In this document: one piece after another, positions 7,691 through 15,891 of the stretch
How positions within the stretch are numbered: the stretch's first letter is position 1
Layout of the letters: every line of letters begins with the position of its first letter
Assembly: GCF_036172515.1 (NCBI RefSeq)
Contig: NZ_JAXKVW010000009.1
Coordinates: 1-64,000 of the forward strand
Direction: 5' to 3'
From: Flexistipes sp.
Lineage (GTDB): Bacteria; Chrysiogenota; Deferribacteres; Deferribacterales; Flexistipitaceae
DNA: 64,000 nucleotides
Program-made: the position numbers and the translations under genes
Notes under the pieces: generated by a model
The model's input: only the letters and a program-made list of their open reading frames with translations
Told to the model about the DNA's origin: nothing
The model's database searches: none

Positions 7691-9356
7691 CTAATCTCTC
7701 CACATTCACAAAAGTATCGTAGTAAGCAAGGCCGGTTTTTGAATCGGTTGGCATACTTTTACTCACCATGTTCGGCCACCCTTTTACAAGCTTTCTGTTC
7801 TTATATACGAGTATCGTTTTATTTTCAACCATATTACTAATCTTACACTGGCTCAAAAATTCACCGGTTTCGTTGTATACCCTAAGCAGATCACCATTTG
7901 AAACATTTAGTTCATCAGCATCCTTGCCGCTGATAAAAACATAATTGTCGATATTTCTGTACTTGTCTGCCAGCTGAGAGTTCAGATAAAAATAATGGGA
8001 AGCCGTAAGCAGTCTGAACTTATCCTTTTCCACGTGCGGCTCTTTCAGTTCAAGAGCTCTTTTTATGTATTTTCGGGACTTGACAGGTTCCGTTTTATTT
8101 TTCTTTTTCAGACTTACATCTGTATGCAGAATTTCACCGATACTGCAGGCAATCTGCACATCAGTAAGAGTCTCAGAATTCACTGCACCTCTTTCACCTT
8201 TTACATTAAAAAAATAACTTTCGCTAAAATCATCCTGGGCAAACATACCAGCAGATTTGATAAAATAATCCGCATATCTGCTTGTCTCTGTATAATTGGT
8301 ATCTACGCAAATTAGGTTTTTATTGCCAAACTCCTTGACCTGTAACAGGGGCTCAGGATAGGTAATAACCGGATTTGCCCCCACCACAACATAAATATCA
8401 AAGAACCCTTCTCCCATTTTATGAGTGATATCTGCAATATTCACTCTGTTCTTTTTGACAATCTCCGGCTTATTAAGATTTTCCTGTGATGACTTTCCGT
8501 AATAAAGGAGCTGCTCATTGTTCGTGTATACAGCCAGCTTGTTTATCCAGTTTACAATATTGGCACCGTTTGAATATCGCTGCAAACCGAAACCTTGGAT
8601 AAATGCCGTCTTGCCGCTCTTGACAGACTCCCTCAAATAATCAAAATCTTCAGATGAAAGTCCCGTTTTGTCAAAAATCCCCTCAACCTTATATCCCTGA
8701 CCGGGTACAATTTCCTCCAGAAGTGCCGCTGCCAGTAACCCGTCGGCTCCGGGATTGATTCTGATAAATTTATCGGCAAGTTTTGCAGTGGCAGTCTTCA
8801 CAGGATCAATATACACAATCTTTTTCCCGACTTTTTTCATCTTTTTCAAGTATGCATACAAATGCGGGCTGCAGTTTTTTGCATTTTTGCCAAACAATAT
8901 AATCGTATCAGCTTGAATGAGATTCGTAATTCGGGGATTTTTTATGCAGCCAAAGTCTTCTATATGAGCAGATATCCCCGTTTCATCACAGGGACTACCC
9001 TCTACAAACCAGCAGTTAGGAAAACTGCTGAACAGTTTATCCCAATAATACATATTGTACCCTAAGCTCCCGGAACCTTTAATAAACAGAATCTTTTTAT
9101 CACGGTTCCGCTTCAAAAACTGTGCAGTCTCCCAAACAGCATCTTTATGTGAGCAGAATTTTTGCTCTTCAGCGGCGTTTTTCAAAAACGATTTAACGTC
9201 GGAAAACTCCCTGTCAAAAAAGTGTTTAAGCTTTGTACATACAAAGGGCACATCAAGAAAATAATGTTGAGAAGGTTTTATATCAGCCTTTCCGCCTTTC
9301 ACAGTTATATCAAAGGAGCACAAATCGGGACAATCTTTGGAACAGTACGACAACAT
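7683..9356 (-). CDS. Small molybdopterin oxidoreductase with an N-terminal Fe-S site
   Basis: This is a member of the DMSO-reductase/formate-dehydrogenase superfamily. The N-terminus has C-x3-C-x3-C-x26-C (residues 5, 9, 13, 40), a [4Fe-4S] site. GSPCDETG around residue 123 offers a cysteine as possible Mo ligand. The C-terminal ~110 residues look like the molybdopterin-dinucleotide-binding barrel (FISGKDADELNVSNGD). At 557 residues it is much shorter than most catalytic subunits (700-1000). It has no twin-arginine signal and no adjacent Fe-S or membrane-anchor subunit, so it is probably cytoplasmic. The substrate cannot be assigned. It is first in an operon with the 87-residue membrane protein, cysteine desulfurase and ThiI. 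Confidence 0.8.
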   Translation of the reverse strand: MLSYCSKDCPDLCSFDITVKGGKADIKPSQHYFLDVPFVCTKLKHFFDREFSDVKSFLKNAAEEQKFCSHKDAVWETAQFLKRNRDKKILFIKGSGSLGYNMYYWDKLFSSFPNCWFVEGSPCDETGISAHIEDFGCIKNPRITNLIQADTIILFGKNAKNCSPHLYAYLKKMKKVGKKIVYIDPVKTATAKLADKFIRINPGADGLLAAALLEEIVPGQGYKVEGIFDKTGLSSEDFDYLRESVKSGKTAFIQGFGLQRYSNGANIVNWINKLAVYTNNEQLLYYGKSSQENLNKPEIVKKNRVNIADITHKMGEGFFDIYVVVGANPVITYPEPLLQVKEFGNKNLICVDTNYTETSRYADYFIKSAGMFAQDDFSESYFFNVKGERGAVNSETLTDVQIACSIGEILHTDVSLKKKNKTEPVKSRKYIKRALELKEPHVEKDKFRLLTASHYFYLNSQLADKYRNIDNYVFISGKDADELNVSNGDLLRVYNETGEFLSQCKISNMVENKTILVYKNRKLVKGWPNMVSKSMPTDSKTGLAYYDTFVNVERLDG

Positions 9357-9531
9357 ATTTTCCTCTGAATACTTTTCAGTATAAATACCACAGAGATAAT
9401 AATTTCACAAGATTAGAGAACGTTGAATTGCTTAATAGTGTATTGGCGGGCTGGTAAATTTGTGTATTGGTATATGGGTTGAGTGGTATATTTGGCATTA
9501 GTGGATTTGTTTCTTATGTTTTTACAACGTT
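9357..9531. other. Spacer with short-word repeats, no gene
   Basis: The 210-nt gap between the molybdopterin enzyme gene and pstB holds no credible gene. It contains AACGTTGAA, two copies of GTGTATTGG-like words and GAGTGGTATAT/TAGTGGATTTG phrases. They resemble the vocabulary of the repetitive spacers at 15688-15885, 35290-35420, 47574-47756 and 53326-53480. A promoter for the minus-strand operon starting at 9356 should lie here, but no convincing -35/-10 pair was found. Confidence 0.4.
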
Positions 9532-9566
9532 GAGCCGACGCATTACGGTTTTACCCGTCACGGCTC
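9532..9566 (-). terminator. Imperfect hairpin after pstB
   Basis: GAGCCG (9532-9537) pairs with CGGCTC (9561-9566), with inner ACG/CGT pairing, directly after the pstB stop codon. There is no strong T-run on the minus strand. It probably ends the pst operon, with low certainty. Confidence 0.4.
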
Positions 9567-10331
9567 TTATCCGAATCTTCCCGTGATATAATCTTCCGTC
9601 TGTTTTTTGGCCGGTTGAGTAAATATCTCCTGTGTGTCTCCAACTTCAATCAAATCACCCATATAGAAAAATGCCGTATAGTCAGAGACTCTGGCAGCCT
9701 GCTGCATGCTATGAGTAACAATTATTATCGTATAACGCTCCTTCAGCTCAAAAATCAGATCCTCAATTTTCTGTGTAGCAATAGGATCAAGTGCTGATGC
9801 CGGCTCGTCCATCAAAAGGATATCCGGCTGCATGGCTATGGCTCGTGCAATACACAGCCTCTGTTGCTGTCCGCCTGACAAATTGGTTGCCACTTCAGTA
9901 AGTCTGTCCTTCACTTCATCCCATAAACCTGCTTTGCGGAGGGATTCTTCCACGAGATCATCCATCTGAGGGCCTTTGTTGGCAATACCATGAATTTTAG
10001 GAGCATAAGCTACATTTTCATAAATACTTTTTGGAAAAGGATTGGGTTTTTGAAACACCATGCCAATTCGTTTTCTCAACTCCACCACATCTATTTTGGG
10101 GTCATAAATATCAACATCCCCGAACAAAATCCTTCCCTCTATTTTCGTATCGGGAATCAGATCGTTCATCCTGTTCAAACATCTTAAAAATGTACTTTTT
10201 CCACAGCCTGAGGGTCCTATAAGTGCAGTTACATGATTTTTCATAAAATCCAGACTTATATCATTCAGAGCTTTAAAATCACCATAATAAAAACTCATCT
10301 TTTCCACTTTTACCATTACATCGGCGGACAT
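9567..10331 (-). CDS. pstB: Phosphate ABC transporter ATP-binding protein PstB
   Basis: This cytoplasmic ATPase of the high-affinity phosphate importer has Walker [13 protein letters not shown] signature LSGGQQQRL and Walker [13 protein letters not shown], all intact. At 254 residues it has normal PstB length, and PYENVAYAP-like and [11 protein letters not shown] segments are typical of PstB. GGAGG sits 4 nt before ATG 10331. It is last in pstS-pstC-pstA-pstB. No phoU follows, unlike the E. coli operon, so any PhoU must be encoded outside the window. It is expected to be induced by phosphate starvation through the PHO-box-like sites upstream of pstS. Confidence 0.97.
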   Translation of the reverse strand: MSADVMVKVEKMSFYYGDFKALNDISLDFMKNHVTALIGPSGCGKSTFLRCLNRMNDLIPDTKIEGRILFGDVDIYDPKIDVVELRKRIGMVFQKPNPFPKSIYENVAYAPKIHGIANKGPQMDDLVEESLRKAGLWDEVKDRLTEVATNLSGGQQQRLCIARAIAMQPDILLMDEPASALDPIATQKIEDLIFELKERYTIIIVTHSMQQAARVSDYTAFFYMGDLIEVGDTQEIFTQPAKKQTEDYITGRFG

Positions 10332-10361
10332 TTTTCCTCCAGTAAAAATCGTATCATTTGT

Positions 10362-11525
10362 CTACCATTTCTTTTCGTTCTTATTTCTCAACCAGATAGC
10401 AGCCGCGTTTAATGTTAATAAAATTGCAAGCAAAACGATAATGGCAGCAGCAGTCCTCTCGACATAAGCTCTCTGGGAAGCTGAAGCCCATGTATAAATC
10501 TGGGCGGGAAGAACTGTTGCAGCATCAGTGAACGAATCCGGAGCTTCCGGAATATAAGCCATCATCCCCACAAGCAGCAACGGAGCTGTTTCGCCCATGG
10601 CTCTGGCAACCCCTAAAATTGTACCGGTCAGAATTCCCGGTACAGAAACAGGCAGTATGTGATGCCAGATCATCTGCCATTTTGATGCACCTACAGCCAG
10701 CGCACCGTGTCTGATCGAATCAGGTACAGCCTGAAGCGAGGCTCTGGTGCTGATAATTATAACAGGAAGTGTCATAAGAGACAGCGTCAATCCTCCCGCC
10801 AAAGCTGAAGATCTGGGCACACCGAAAAAATTGATAAAAACTGCCAACCCCAGTAAACCAAATAAAATGGAAGGTATGGCCGCCAGGTTATTTATATTAA
10901 CCTCAATGGAGCGGGTAAGCATATTGTCAGGAGCGTACTCCTCAAGATATATTGCAGACATTACCCCGATAGGTACACTGAAAAGAACAGTCAGAATTAT
11001 TACATAAAGCGTTCCCACGGCTGCAGAAAAGATACCTGAGATTTCCGGAAGCTTTGAGTCACCGTTGATGAAAAAATATTTATTAAAGGCAAGCTCAATC
11101 TTCCCCGCATTCTTCAATTTGTCTATTTTCTGCTTGTCACTGCTGCTGAGACCGTTAGGCTGGCCTTTAATATACTGATCCACAGAGTCCTTTGCCACAA
11201 CCCAGCGTGTTACTGTTTTGCCCATCAAGTCAGGGTTATTCTCCACTTGTGAAGGAATCATTCTCACAAAACCGTGACTGACAAAATCCCTCACTTCCTC
11301 GTTTACTGCCAAAGGGGGGATTTCCACGGTTTCCATTGTATATGTGACTTTCGCTTTTATCTCTGTTTGCATAAAAGCGGTATAACCTTTACTGACAATA
11401 TCAGTAAAAAAGAAAATCAAAAATCCCAGAGACAGAAGCAATGCTGCAAAACCGTAAAATTTGAAGCGTTTTTCCGCTCTGTACCTTTTTTTATTTGCCT
11501 GCGAAGACTCAATAAGCGATGACAT
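10362..11525 (-). CDS. pstA: Phosphate ABC transporter permease PstA, with extended N-terminus
   Basis: This inner-membrane permease is a partner of PstC. After a first membrane helix (about residues 27-47) comes a periplasmic insert of roughly 110 residues, followed by the conserved five-helix transport core with the EAA-type loop (ALAVGASKWQMIWHH). The insert explains the length of 387 compared with about 290 in E. coli, and resembles the DUF3333-type PstA N-terminus. ATG 11525 is chosen. An in-frame GTG at 11531, two codons upstream, is possible but leaves less room for an AGAG ribosome site. It lies 11 nt after pstC. Confidence 0.95.
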   Translation of the reverse strand: MSSLIESSQANKKRYRAEKRFKFYGFAALLLSLGFLIFFFTDIVSKGYTAFMQTEIKAKVTYTMETVEIPPLAVNEEVRDFVSHGFVRMIPSQVENNPDLMGKTVTRWVVAKDSVDQYIKGQPNGLSSSDKQKIDKLKNAGKIELAFNKYFFINGDSKLPEISGIFSAAVGTLYVIILTVLFSVPIGVMSAIYLEEYAPDNMLTRSIEVNINNLAAIPSILFGLLGLAVFINFFGVPRSSALAGGLTLSLMTLPVIIISTRASLQAVPDSIRHGALAVGASKWQMIWHHILPVSVPGILTGTILGVARAMGETAPLLLVGMMAYIPEAPDSFTDAATVLPAQIYTWASASQRAYVERTAAAIIVLLAILLTLNAAAIWLRNKNEKKW

Positions 11526-11536
11526 TAACACACACT

Positions 11537-12781
11537 CTATTCATATTTTTCTCTGAATTTTCTGACAATGATAGTTGATATAATATTTAAAATCAAAGTA
11601 AGTATTAGTAAAACAAAGCCGAGGCCAAATGCAGACAGTGTTTCCAGACTGTCAAAAGACTGATCGCCTGTAAGAGAATCCACAATTCTCACGGTAACTG
11701 TGGTCATACCTTCCAGTGGATTAGCTGTCAGATTGGGTCTCAATCCTGCAGCCATAACAACAATCATAGTCTCCCCGATAGCTCTGGAAACAGAAAGAAG
11801 AAATGCTGATACAATCCCCGGCAGTGCTGCAGGCAATATGACCCTTTTGGTTGTTTCGGCCACTGTTGTACCTAAAGCCAATGACCCTTCTCTGAGACTG
11901 CGGGGTACAGCATTTATAACATCATCAGAAAGTGATGACATCAAAGGAATAATCATAATACCCATCACAAGGCCCGGTGAAAGCGCATTGGTATAAGCAG
12001 CTTCCAGACCAAAAAAAGCCGCAGCCTTAACAACCAGAGGGCTTACGGTAATTGCGGCAAAAAATCCGTATACAACTGTTGGAATACCAGCCAGAACTTC
12101 AAGAAGCGGTTTCATTATTTTTCGAAATTTTGGAGTTGCATATTCAGCCAGAAAAATTGCTGAAAAAAGTCCAATCGGAACAGCAACACACATTGCAATA
12201 AACGTTATCATAAACGTACCGGCGAAAATAGGAACGGCACCAAAATCGGCAGTAGCCGCCTGTTCCCCGCCTCTGCCGGCTCCGCTCAGAAAAGCCGTAT
12301 CAGGATTCCATTTAGTTCCTGTAATAAAATTCCAGAAGCCAACAGCATCAAAAAATCTCAGCGCTTCAAATAAAATGGAAAGAACAATGCCCACCGTCGT
12401 CATAATAGAAACAAGAGATGCAGCAATCAAAGACCACTTTATAACATTTTCCACTTTATTACGTGCTCTGAAATCCGGGGATATTTTCTTTAAACCAAAT
12501 GCAAAACCTGATGCCACCAAAACAATACATGCAGCAATAAGTATAAACGGGCTTACAGAGTAAATACCGGTAACATGTAACAGACCGGCAGCGACAGCCG
12601 CCACCATCGAAGGCACACCCATAATTACCACAACAAACCATCCGTGCATGTACGGTCGGGAATGAATGGATATATTTTGATTTTCCCAGACAGATGCTTT
12701 TCTGGATGCTATAATATAGGCTATATAAGCTAACGGAACTATGCCGCCCAGCACAATAAATATAAGATTCCCCAAGCTCAA
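11537..12781 (-). CDS. pstC: Phosphate ABC transporter permease PstC, with extra N-terminal helices
   Basis: This is the second permease of the phosphate importer. It has 414 residues with three additional N-terminal hydrophobic segments before the usual six-helix core; the EAA-type loop is LALGTTVAETTKRVILP. The start is TTG at 12781. An in-frame TAA lies 6 nt upstream, no ATG or GTG precedes the first helix, and GGGAG sits 8 nt before the TTG. A stem-loop (12807-12828) separates it from pstS, which probably lowers permease expression relative to the binding protein. Confidence 0.95.
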   Translation of the reverse strand: MSLGNLIFIVLGGIVPLAYIAYIIASRKASVWENQNISIHSRPYMHGWFVVVIMGVPSMVAAVAAGLLHVTGIYSVSPFILIAACIVLVASGFAFGLKKISPDFRARNKVENVIKWSLIAASLVSIMTTVGIVLSILFEALRFFDAVGFWNFITGTKWNPDTAFLSGAGRGGEQAATADFGAVPIFAGTFMITFIAMCVAVPIGLFSAIFLAEYATPKFRKIMKPLLEVLAGIPTVVYGFFAAITVSPLVVKAAAFFGLEAAYTNALSPGLVMGIMIIPLMSSLSDDVINAVPRSLREGSLALGTTVAETTKRVILPAALPGIVSAFLLSVSRAIGETMIVVMAAGLRPNLTANPLEGMTTVTVRIVDSLTGDQSFDSLETLSAFGLGFVLLILTLILNIISTIIVRKFREKYE

Positions 12782-12806
12782 ATCTTAAACTCCCTGAAAA
12801 CTATAA

Positions 12807-12828
12807 AGAGCCGGCAAAAACCGGCTCT
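12807..12828 (-). terminator. Intercistronic stem-loop between pstS and pstC
   Basis: AGAGCCGG (12807-12814), loop CAAAAA, CCGGCTCT (12821-12828): a perfect 8-bp stem 22 nt after the pstS stop and 25 nt before the pstC start. It lacks a T-run on the minus strand. It would act as a partial terminator or as an mRNA stabiliser, making PstS in excess over the permeases, as seen in many binding-protein operons. Confidence 0.6.
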
Positions 12829-12850
12829 CCTATATATTATTTTTCTGAAC

Positions 12851-13864
12851 TTATTTCAAGTCTGATAATTGAAGCTCTTTTCTGTTTTCCCAGTTTTTCC
12901 TGACTTCTTCCCTTTTTTCCTTAGGCAGAGGTATCAAGCCTATATTTTTCAGATAGCCGTATTCCCCAATCATCTTTTCACTGAGAAAAAGATCAACATA
13001 AGCATCTATACCGGGAACTTTTCCGATATGATCTTTTTTAACATAGAAATACAAACTTCTGGATACAGGATATTTTCCGCTGGATATATATTCAGGCTTA
13101 GGTTCATATCCTTCAATTATTGCTCCCTGTATCCTGCCCTGATTTTCCTCAAGGAATGAATATCCAAATATACCAATTGCATCCGGATCCTTTGTGAGCC
13201 TTTGGACTATAAGGTTATCATTTTCACCAGCAGGCACATAAGCCCCGTCCTGACGAATCTTGGTATATTCACCTCCGTAAGCAGGAATTTCCTCGGAAGC
13301 AGCCTCCATGACCAATCCTTCAAAAGCATCTCTTGTCCCTGAAGAAGTCGGAGGACCGTATATCAAAATTTTAGTGTGCGGCAAATCAGGATTAATCTCG
13401 TCCCAGTATTCATAAGGATTCTTCACCAGTTTACCATTTTTCGGTACTTCAGCTGCAACAGCCAGAAGTATATCTTCTCTGCTTAATTTAAGTCTTTCGG
13501 CCTTTTCATTGTTTGCCAGAACAATTCCGTCATATCCGAAAACCACCTCAATAATTCCGTCAACTCCGTTGTCCATGGCCCTTTTAAACTCTGAAACCTT
13601 GATACGTCTTGACGAATTGGTAATATCAGGTGTGTCAATACCGTCTCCTGCCCATGTTAATTTGTGTCCGCCACCGGAACCTGTTGACTCGATAACGGGG
13701 GTGGGATACTTGGTTGTTGCCCCGAATTCTTCTGACACATAACTTGCAAAAGGATAAACCGTACTTGAACCCACAATTCTGATCTGATCCCTAGCCGAGG
13801 CGAAACTACTGGCGAAAACAACCATTGCCACAGCTATCAGCATACTTTTCAACAAACGTTTCAT
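12851..13864 (-). CDS. pstS: Phosphate-binding protein PstS
   Basis: This periplasmic receptor delivers phosphate to PstCA. It has a signal peptide MKRLLKSMLIAVAMVVFASS with a cleavage site near ASA-RDQ, then the PstS core. The core contains the phosphate-binding IVGSSTVYPF and TGSGGG loops, and SSGTRDAFE in the second half. The start was moved to ATG 13864: GGAGG lies 7 nt upstream, and the 11 extra residues of a longer reading frame (to 13897) would bury the signal peptide. It is first gene of the pst operon, with PHO-box-like repeats 76-115 nt upstream. Confidence 0.96.
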   Translation of the reverse strand: MKRLLKSMLIAVAMVVFASSFASARDQIRIVGSSTVYPFASYVSEEFGATTKYPTPVIESTGSGGGHKLTWAGDGIDTPDITNSSRRIKVSEFKRAMDNGVDGIIEVVFGYDGIVLANNEKAERLKLSREDILLAVAAEVPKNGKLVKNPYEYWDEINPDLPHTKILIYGPPTSSGTRDAFEGLVMEAASEEIPAYGGEYTKIRQDGAYVPAGENDNLIVQRLTKDPDAIGIFGYSFLEENQGRIQGAIIEGYEPKPEYISSGKYPVSRSLYFYVKKDHIGKVPGIDAYVDLFLSEKMIGEYGYLKNIGLIPLPKEKREEVRKNWENRKELQLSDLK

Positions 13865-13923
13865 GTAAGAACCTCCTTTTTTTAAACGTTTTTCCAATCA
13901 TTTGCCTGATTGTGAATGATTAA

Positions 13924-13979
13924 ATTAATAGTGCTAACATGTTATATATATGTAATGTGCATGTAAAATTTTTGTAAAA
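13924..13979 (-). promoter_or_regulatory. Four-unit PHO box and -10 upstream of pstS
   Basis: On the minus strand, half-sites TTTTACA (13979-13973), TTTTACA (13968-13962), CATTACA (13957-13951) and TATAACA (13946-13940) repeat every 11 bp, each separated by 4 bp. TATTAA (13930-13925) follows 9 nt later as a -10 box. Tandem 7-bp sites at 11-bp period abutting a -10 is the known design of PhoB/PhoP-activated promoters. The TT(A/T)ACA words match the Bacillus-style consensus better than the enterobacterial CTGTCAT. The regulator gene is not in the window. Confidence 0.75.
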
Positions 13980-14053
13980 TGAGGAAACTATGGTTTTCTC
14001 AATAAATTTTAAAGACACTGCATACTTCATGTAATTAAAATACTTAAAGATTA

Positions 14054-14086
14054 TTTGACAACTTCCTAACAATTTTCTGATTCTTT
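14054..14086 (+). promoter_or_regulatory. Weak PHO-box-like pair upstream of phoH
   Basis: TTTGACA (14054-14060), 4 nt, CCTAACA (14065-14071), 9 nt, then a poor -10 (TTCTTT). The layout matches the pstS site but base matches are weak. The repeat element at 14134-14237 lies between this site and the phoH start. TTGACA at 14055-14060 may simply be a sigma-70 -35. Confidence 0.25.
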
Positions 14087-14133
14087 TTGTTTAAAATTAT
14101 AAAAATAAAACTTCAAGTTTCGTACTTTGCTAT

Positions 14134-14237
14134 GTCATTGCGAAACCGAGCACTTAAGAATCTAAGTGCTCGGTTGTGGCAATCTCAAAATAATATAAAA
14201 AAGAGATTGCTTCGTCGTTACAACTCCTCGCAAAGAC
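14134..14237. repeat. 104-bp miniature inverted-repeat element
   Basis: Ends are GTCATTGCGA (14134-14143) and TCGCAAAGAC (14228-14237), an inverted repeat with one mismatch. Inside are a perfect 13-bp stem AACCGAGCACTTA/TAAGTGCTCGGTT (14144-14156, 14163-14175) and the inverted pair GCAATCTC/GAGATTGC (14179-14186, 14203-14210). A shorter version without the 13-bp stem is at 1181-1231. No coding capacity. It sits in the phoH leader. Confidence 0.6.
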
Positions 14238-14296
14238 TTGCAACAGGAACAATGAGCAAAACGTAATAAAATATTTAATAATTTGAAGGTGGCATT

Positions 14297-15685
14297 ATGA
14301 CTAAATCAAAGAAAAAAAATTTTGTACTCGATACAAGCGTAATTCTTCACTCCCCGTATTGTTTAGATTCTTTTGAAGATAATAACATTTACATCCCTGC
14401 AATAGTACTTGAGGAGCTGGATAATCTCAAAACAGGCTTTGATTCAAGAAGCTACAACGCAAGGGAATTTATTAGGCAGCTTGAAAATTACAGGTCTACA
14501 GGGGATCTGCTGGGAGGAGTAAAACTCAAAAACGGAGGCAAGCTCTTCGTCAGATTCCACATAGAGGATAAGGGTGCACCTATAGAATTAGGGAAAAATA
14601 TTAATGATAACTTTATCCTCAAAGCAGCACTAAATTTAAAAAGTAAATCATCCAGAACAACTGTTTTGGTATCAAAAGATGTAAACCTCAGAATTAAAGC
14701 CGAGGTTATAGGGATAAAAGCTGAAGATTACTACCACGAGAAATCTTTTCAATGCTTAAACAGTAACGACATAATGTACGTTTCTTCAGATGAAAATATC
14801 GATAAAATATATGAAAAAAATTTTATCGACATAGATGAGATTGAAGTCCAGTTTAACCAAAACTCAGAGACTTTGCCCGACTATGCAATAGTAGCTTCCC
14901 TTATGAACAGTAAAAAAACAGCTCTGTGCCGTATTGTTAATGAGAAATCATCGAAAAAACTGGAACTTCTGAAAAATCAACCGGCAAATTTCTATATATC
15001 ACCTCTTAATTATAAACAAAAATTTCTTTATGATGCCCTTATGCGGGATGATATCAAACTTGTATTTGCAATCGGCTTCGCGGGGACAGGGAAGACACTG
15101 TTATCAATTGCTTCCGGATTATCACAGGTATTAACCCAAAAATACAAAAAAATGGTGATAACACGGTCTCATGTGCCTATGGGCAGAGATCTGGGATATC
15201 TTCCAGGGAATCTTAACGAAAAGCTGGAACCGTGGCTTAAACCCATTTATGACAATATGGAGCTTATTCTTGACAATATAAGCGAGGACAAACAACCTGT
15301 AAGTAAGGATAACGCACTTCTGAAAAAACATATGAATGAATTGACACTGGATTACCTGAAAAGTACAAATTTTGTAGAGGTGGAAGCAATAAACTTTATC
15401 AGAGGCAGAACTTTCCACGACTCCTTCCTGATAATCGATGAAGCGCAAAATCTTACACCTCATGAAGTTAAAACAATAATTACCCGAGCGGGGCAAAACA
15501 CTAAAATAGTTATGACAGGAGATCCTTCCCAAATAGACAACCCTTACCTGGATGAAAAAGATAATGGTTTGGTTTATAGTTCTGAGAGGTTTAAAAAGAA
15601 TAAATCAAAGATTGCAGCCTCGATTATACTCGATAGATGTGAAAGAAGCGAAATCGCCCAGGAAGCCTCCGATTTTCTAAATTAA
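14297..15685 (+). CDS. PIN-domain PhoH family ATPase (PhoH2-like)
   Basis: The N-terminal PIN ribonuclease domain (about 1-140) opens with NFVLDTSVILHSP and a conserved acidic EELDNLK. The C-terminal PhoH ATPase (about 235-462) has Walker A GFAGTGKT and Walker B LIIDEAQN followed by TGDPSQID. At 462 residues this is the PIN-PhoH fusion (PhoH2 type), which in other bacteria acts as an RNA helicase/ribonuclease. The name PhoH comes from phosphate-starvation induction in E. coli, and its place divergent to pstS fits that. GAAGGTGG lies just before ATG 14297. The target RNA is unknown. Confidence 0.92.
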   Translation: MTKSKKKNFVLDTSVILHSPYCLDSFEDNNIYIPAIVLEELDNLKTGFDSRSYNAREFIRQLENYRSTGDLLGGVKLKNGGKLFVRFHIEDKGAPIELGKNINDNFILKAALNLKSKSSRTTVLVSKDVNLRIKAEVIGIKAEDYYHEKSFQCLNSNDIMYVSSDENIDKIYEKNFIDIDEIEVQFNQNSETLPDYAIVASLMNSKKTALCRIVNEKSSKKLELLKNQPANFYISPLNYKQKFLYDALMRDDIKLVFAIGFAGTGKTLLSIASGLSQVLTQKYKKMVITRSHVPMGRDLGYLPGNLNEKLEPWLKPIYDNMELILDNISEDKQPVSKDNALLKKHMNELTLDYLKSTNFVEVEAINFIRGRTFHDSFLIIDEAQNLTPHEVKTIITRAGQNTKIVMTGDPSQIDNPYLDEKDNGLVYSSERFKKNKSKIAASIILDRCERSEIAQEASDFLN

Positions 15686-15687
15686 AT

Positions 15688-15885
15688 GGAAGAGTAGAAG
15701 AGTGGAAGAGTGGAGGAGTGGTATGTTAGTGCTAAGCATTAAGTTCTAAGTGCTAAGTTTACCATGTTAAACCAGCTTTTATGTTTAACTGGGGTGCAAA
15801 GTGCTAAGTTTATTTAAACTATGAATAACAACGAATAACGTTGAACCTTGAACGTTGAACGTTATATGTTGAACGTTTTTTGCGT
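15688..15885. repeat. Composite short-word repeat spacer
   Basis: The spacer holds, in order: purine-rich GGAAGAGTGGAAGAGTGG-type repeats; TTAGTGCTAAGCATTAAG and related TAAG heptads; an inverted pair GTTAAAC/GTTTAAC (15766-15772, 15783-15789); another GTGCTAAGTTT; and GTTGAACCTTGAACGTTGAAC-type repeats. The reverse complement shares words and partial order with the spacers at 47574-47756 and 53326-53480. The middle part aligns with 35290-35345. There are no ORFs. It lies between convergent phoH and the secreted protein gene. Confidence 0.55.
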
Positions 15886-15891
15886 TTCTTT

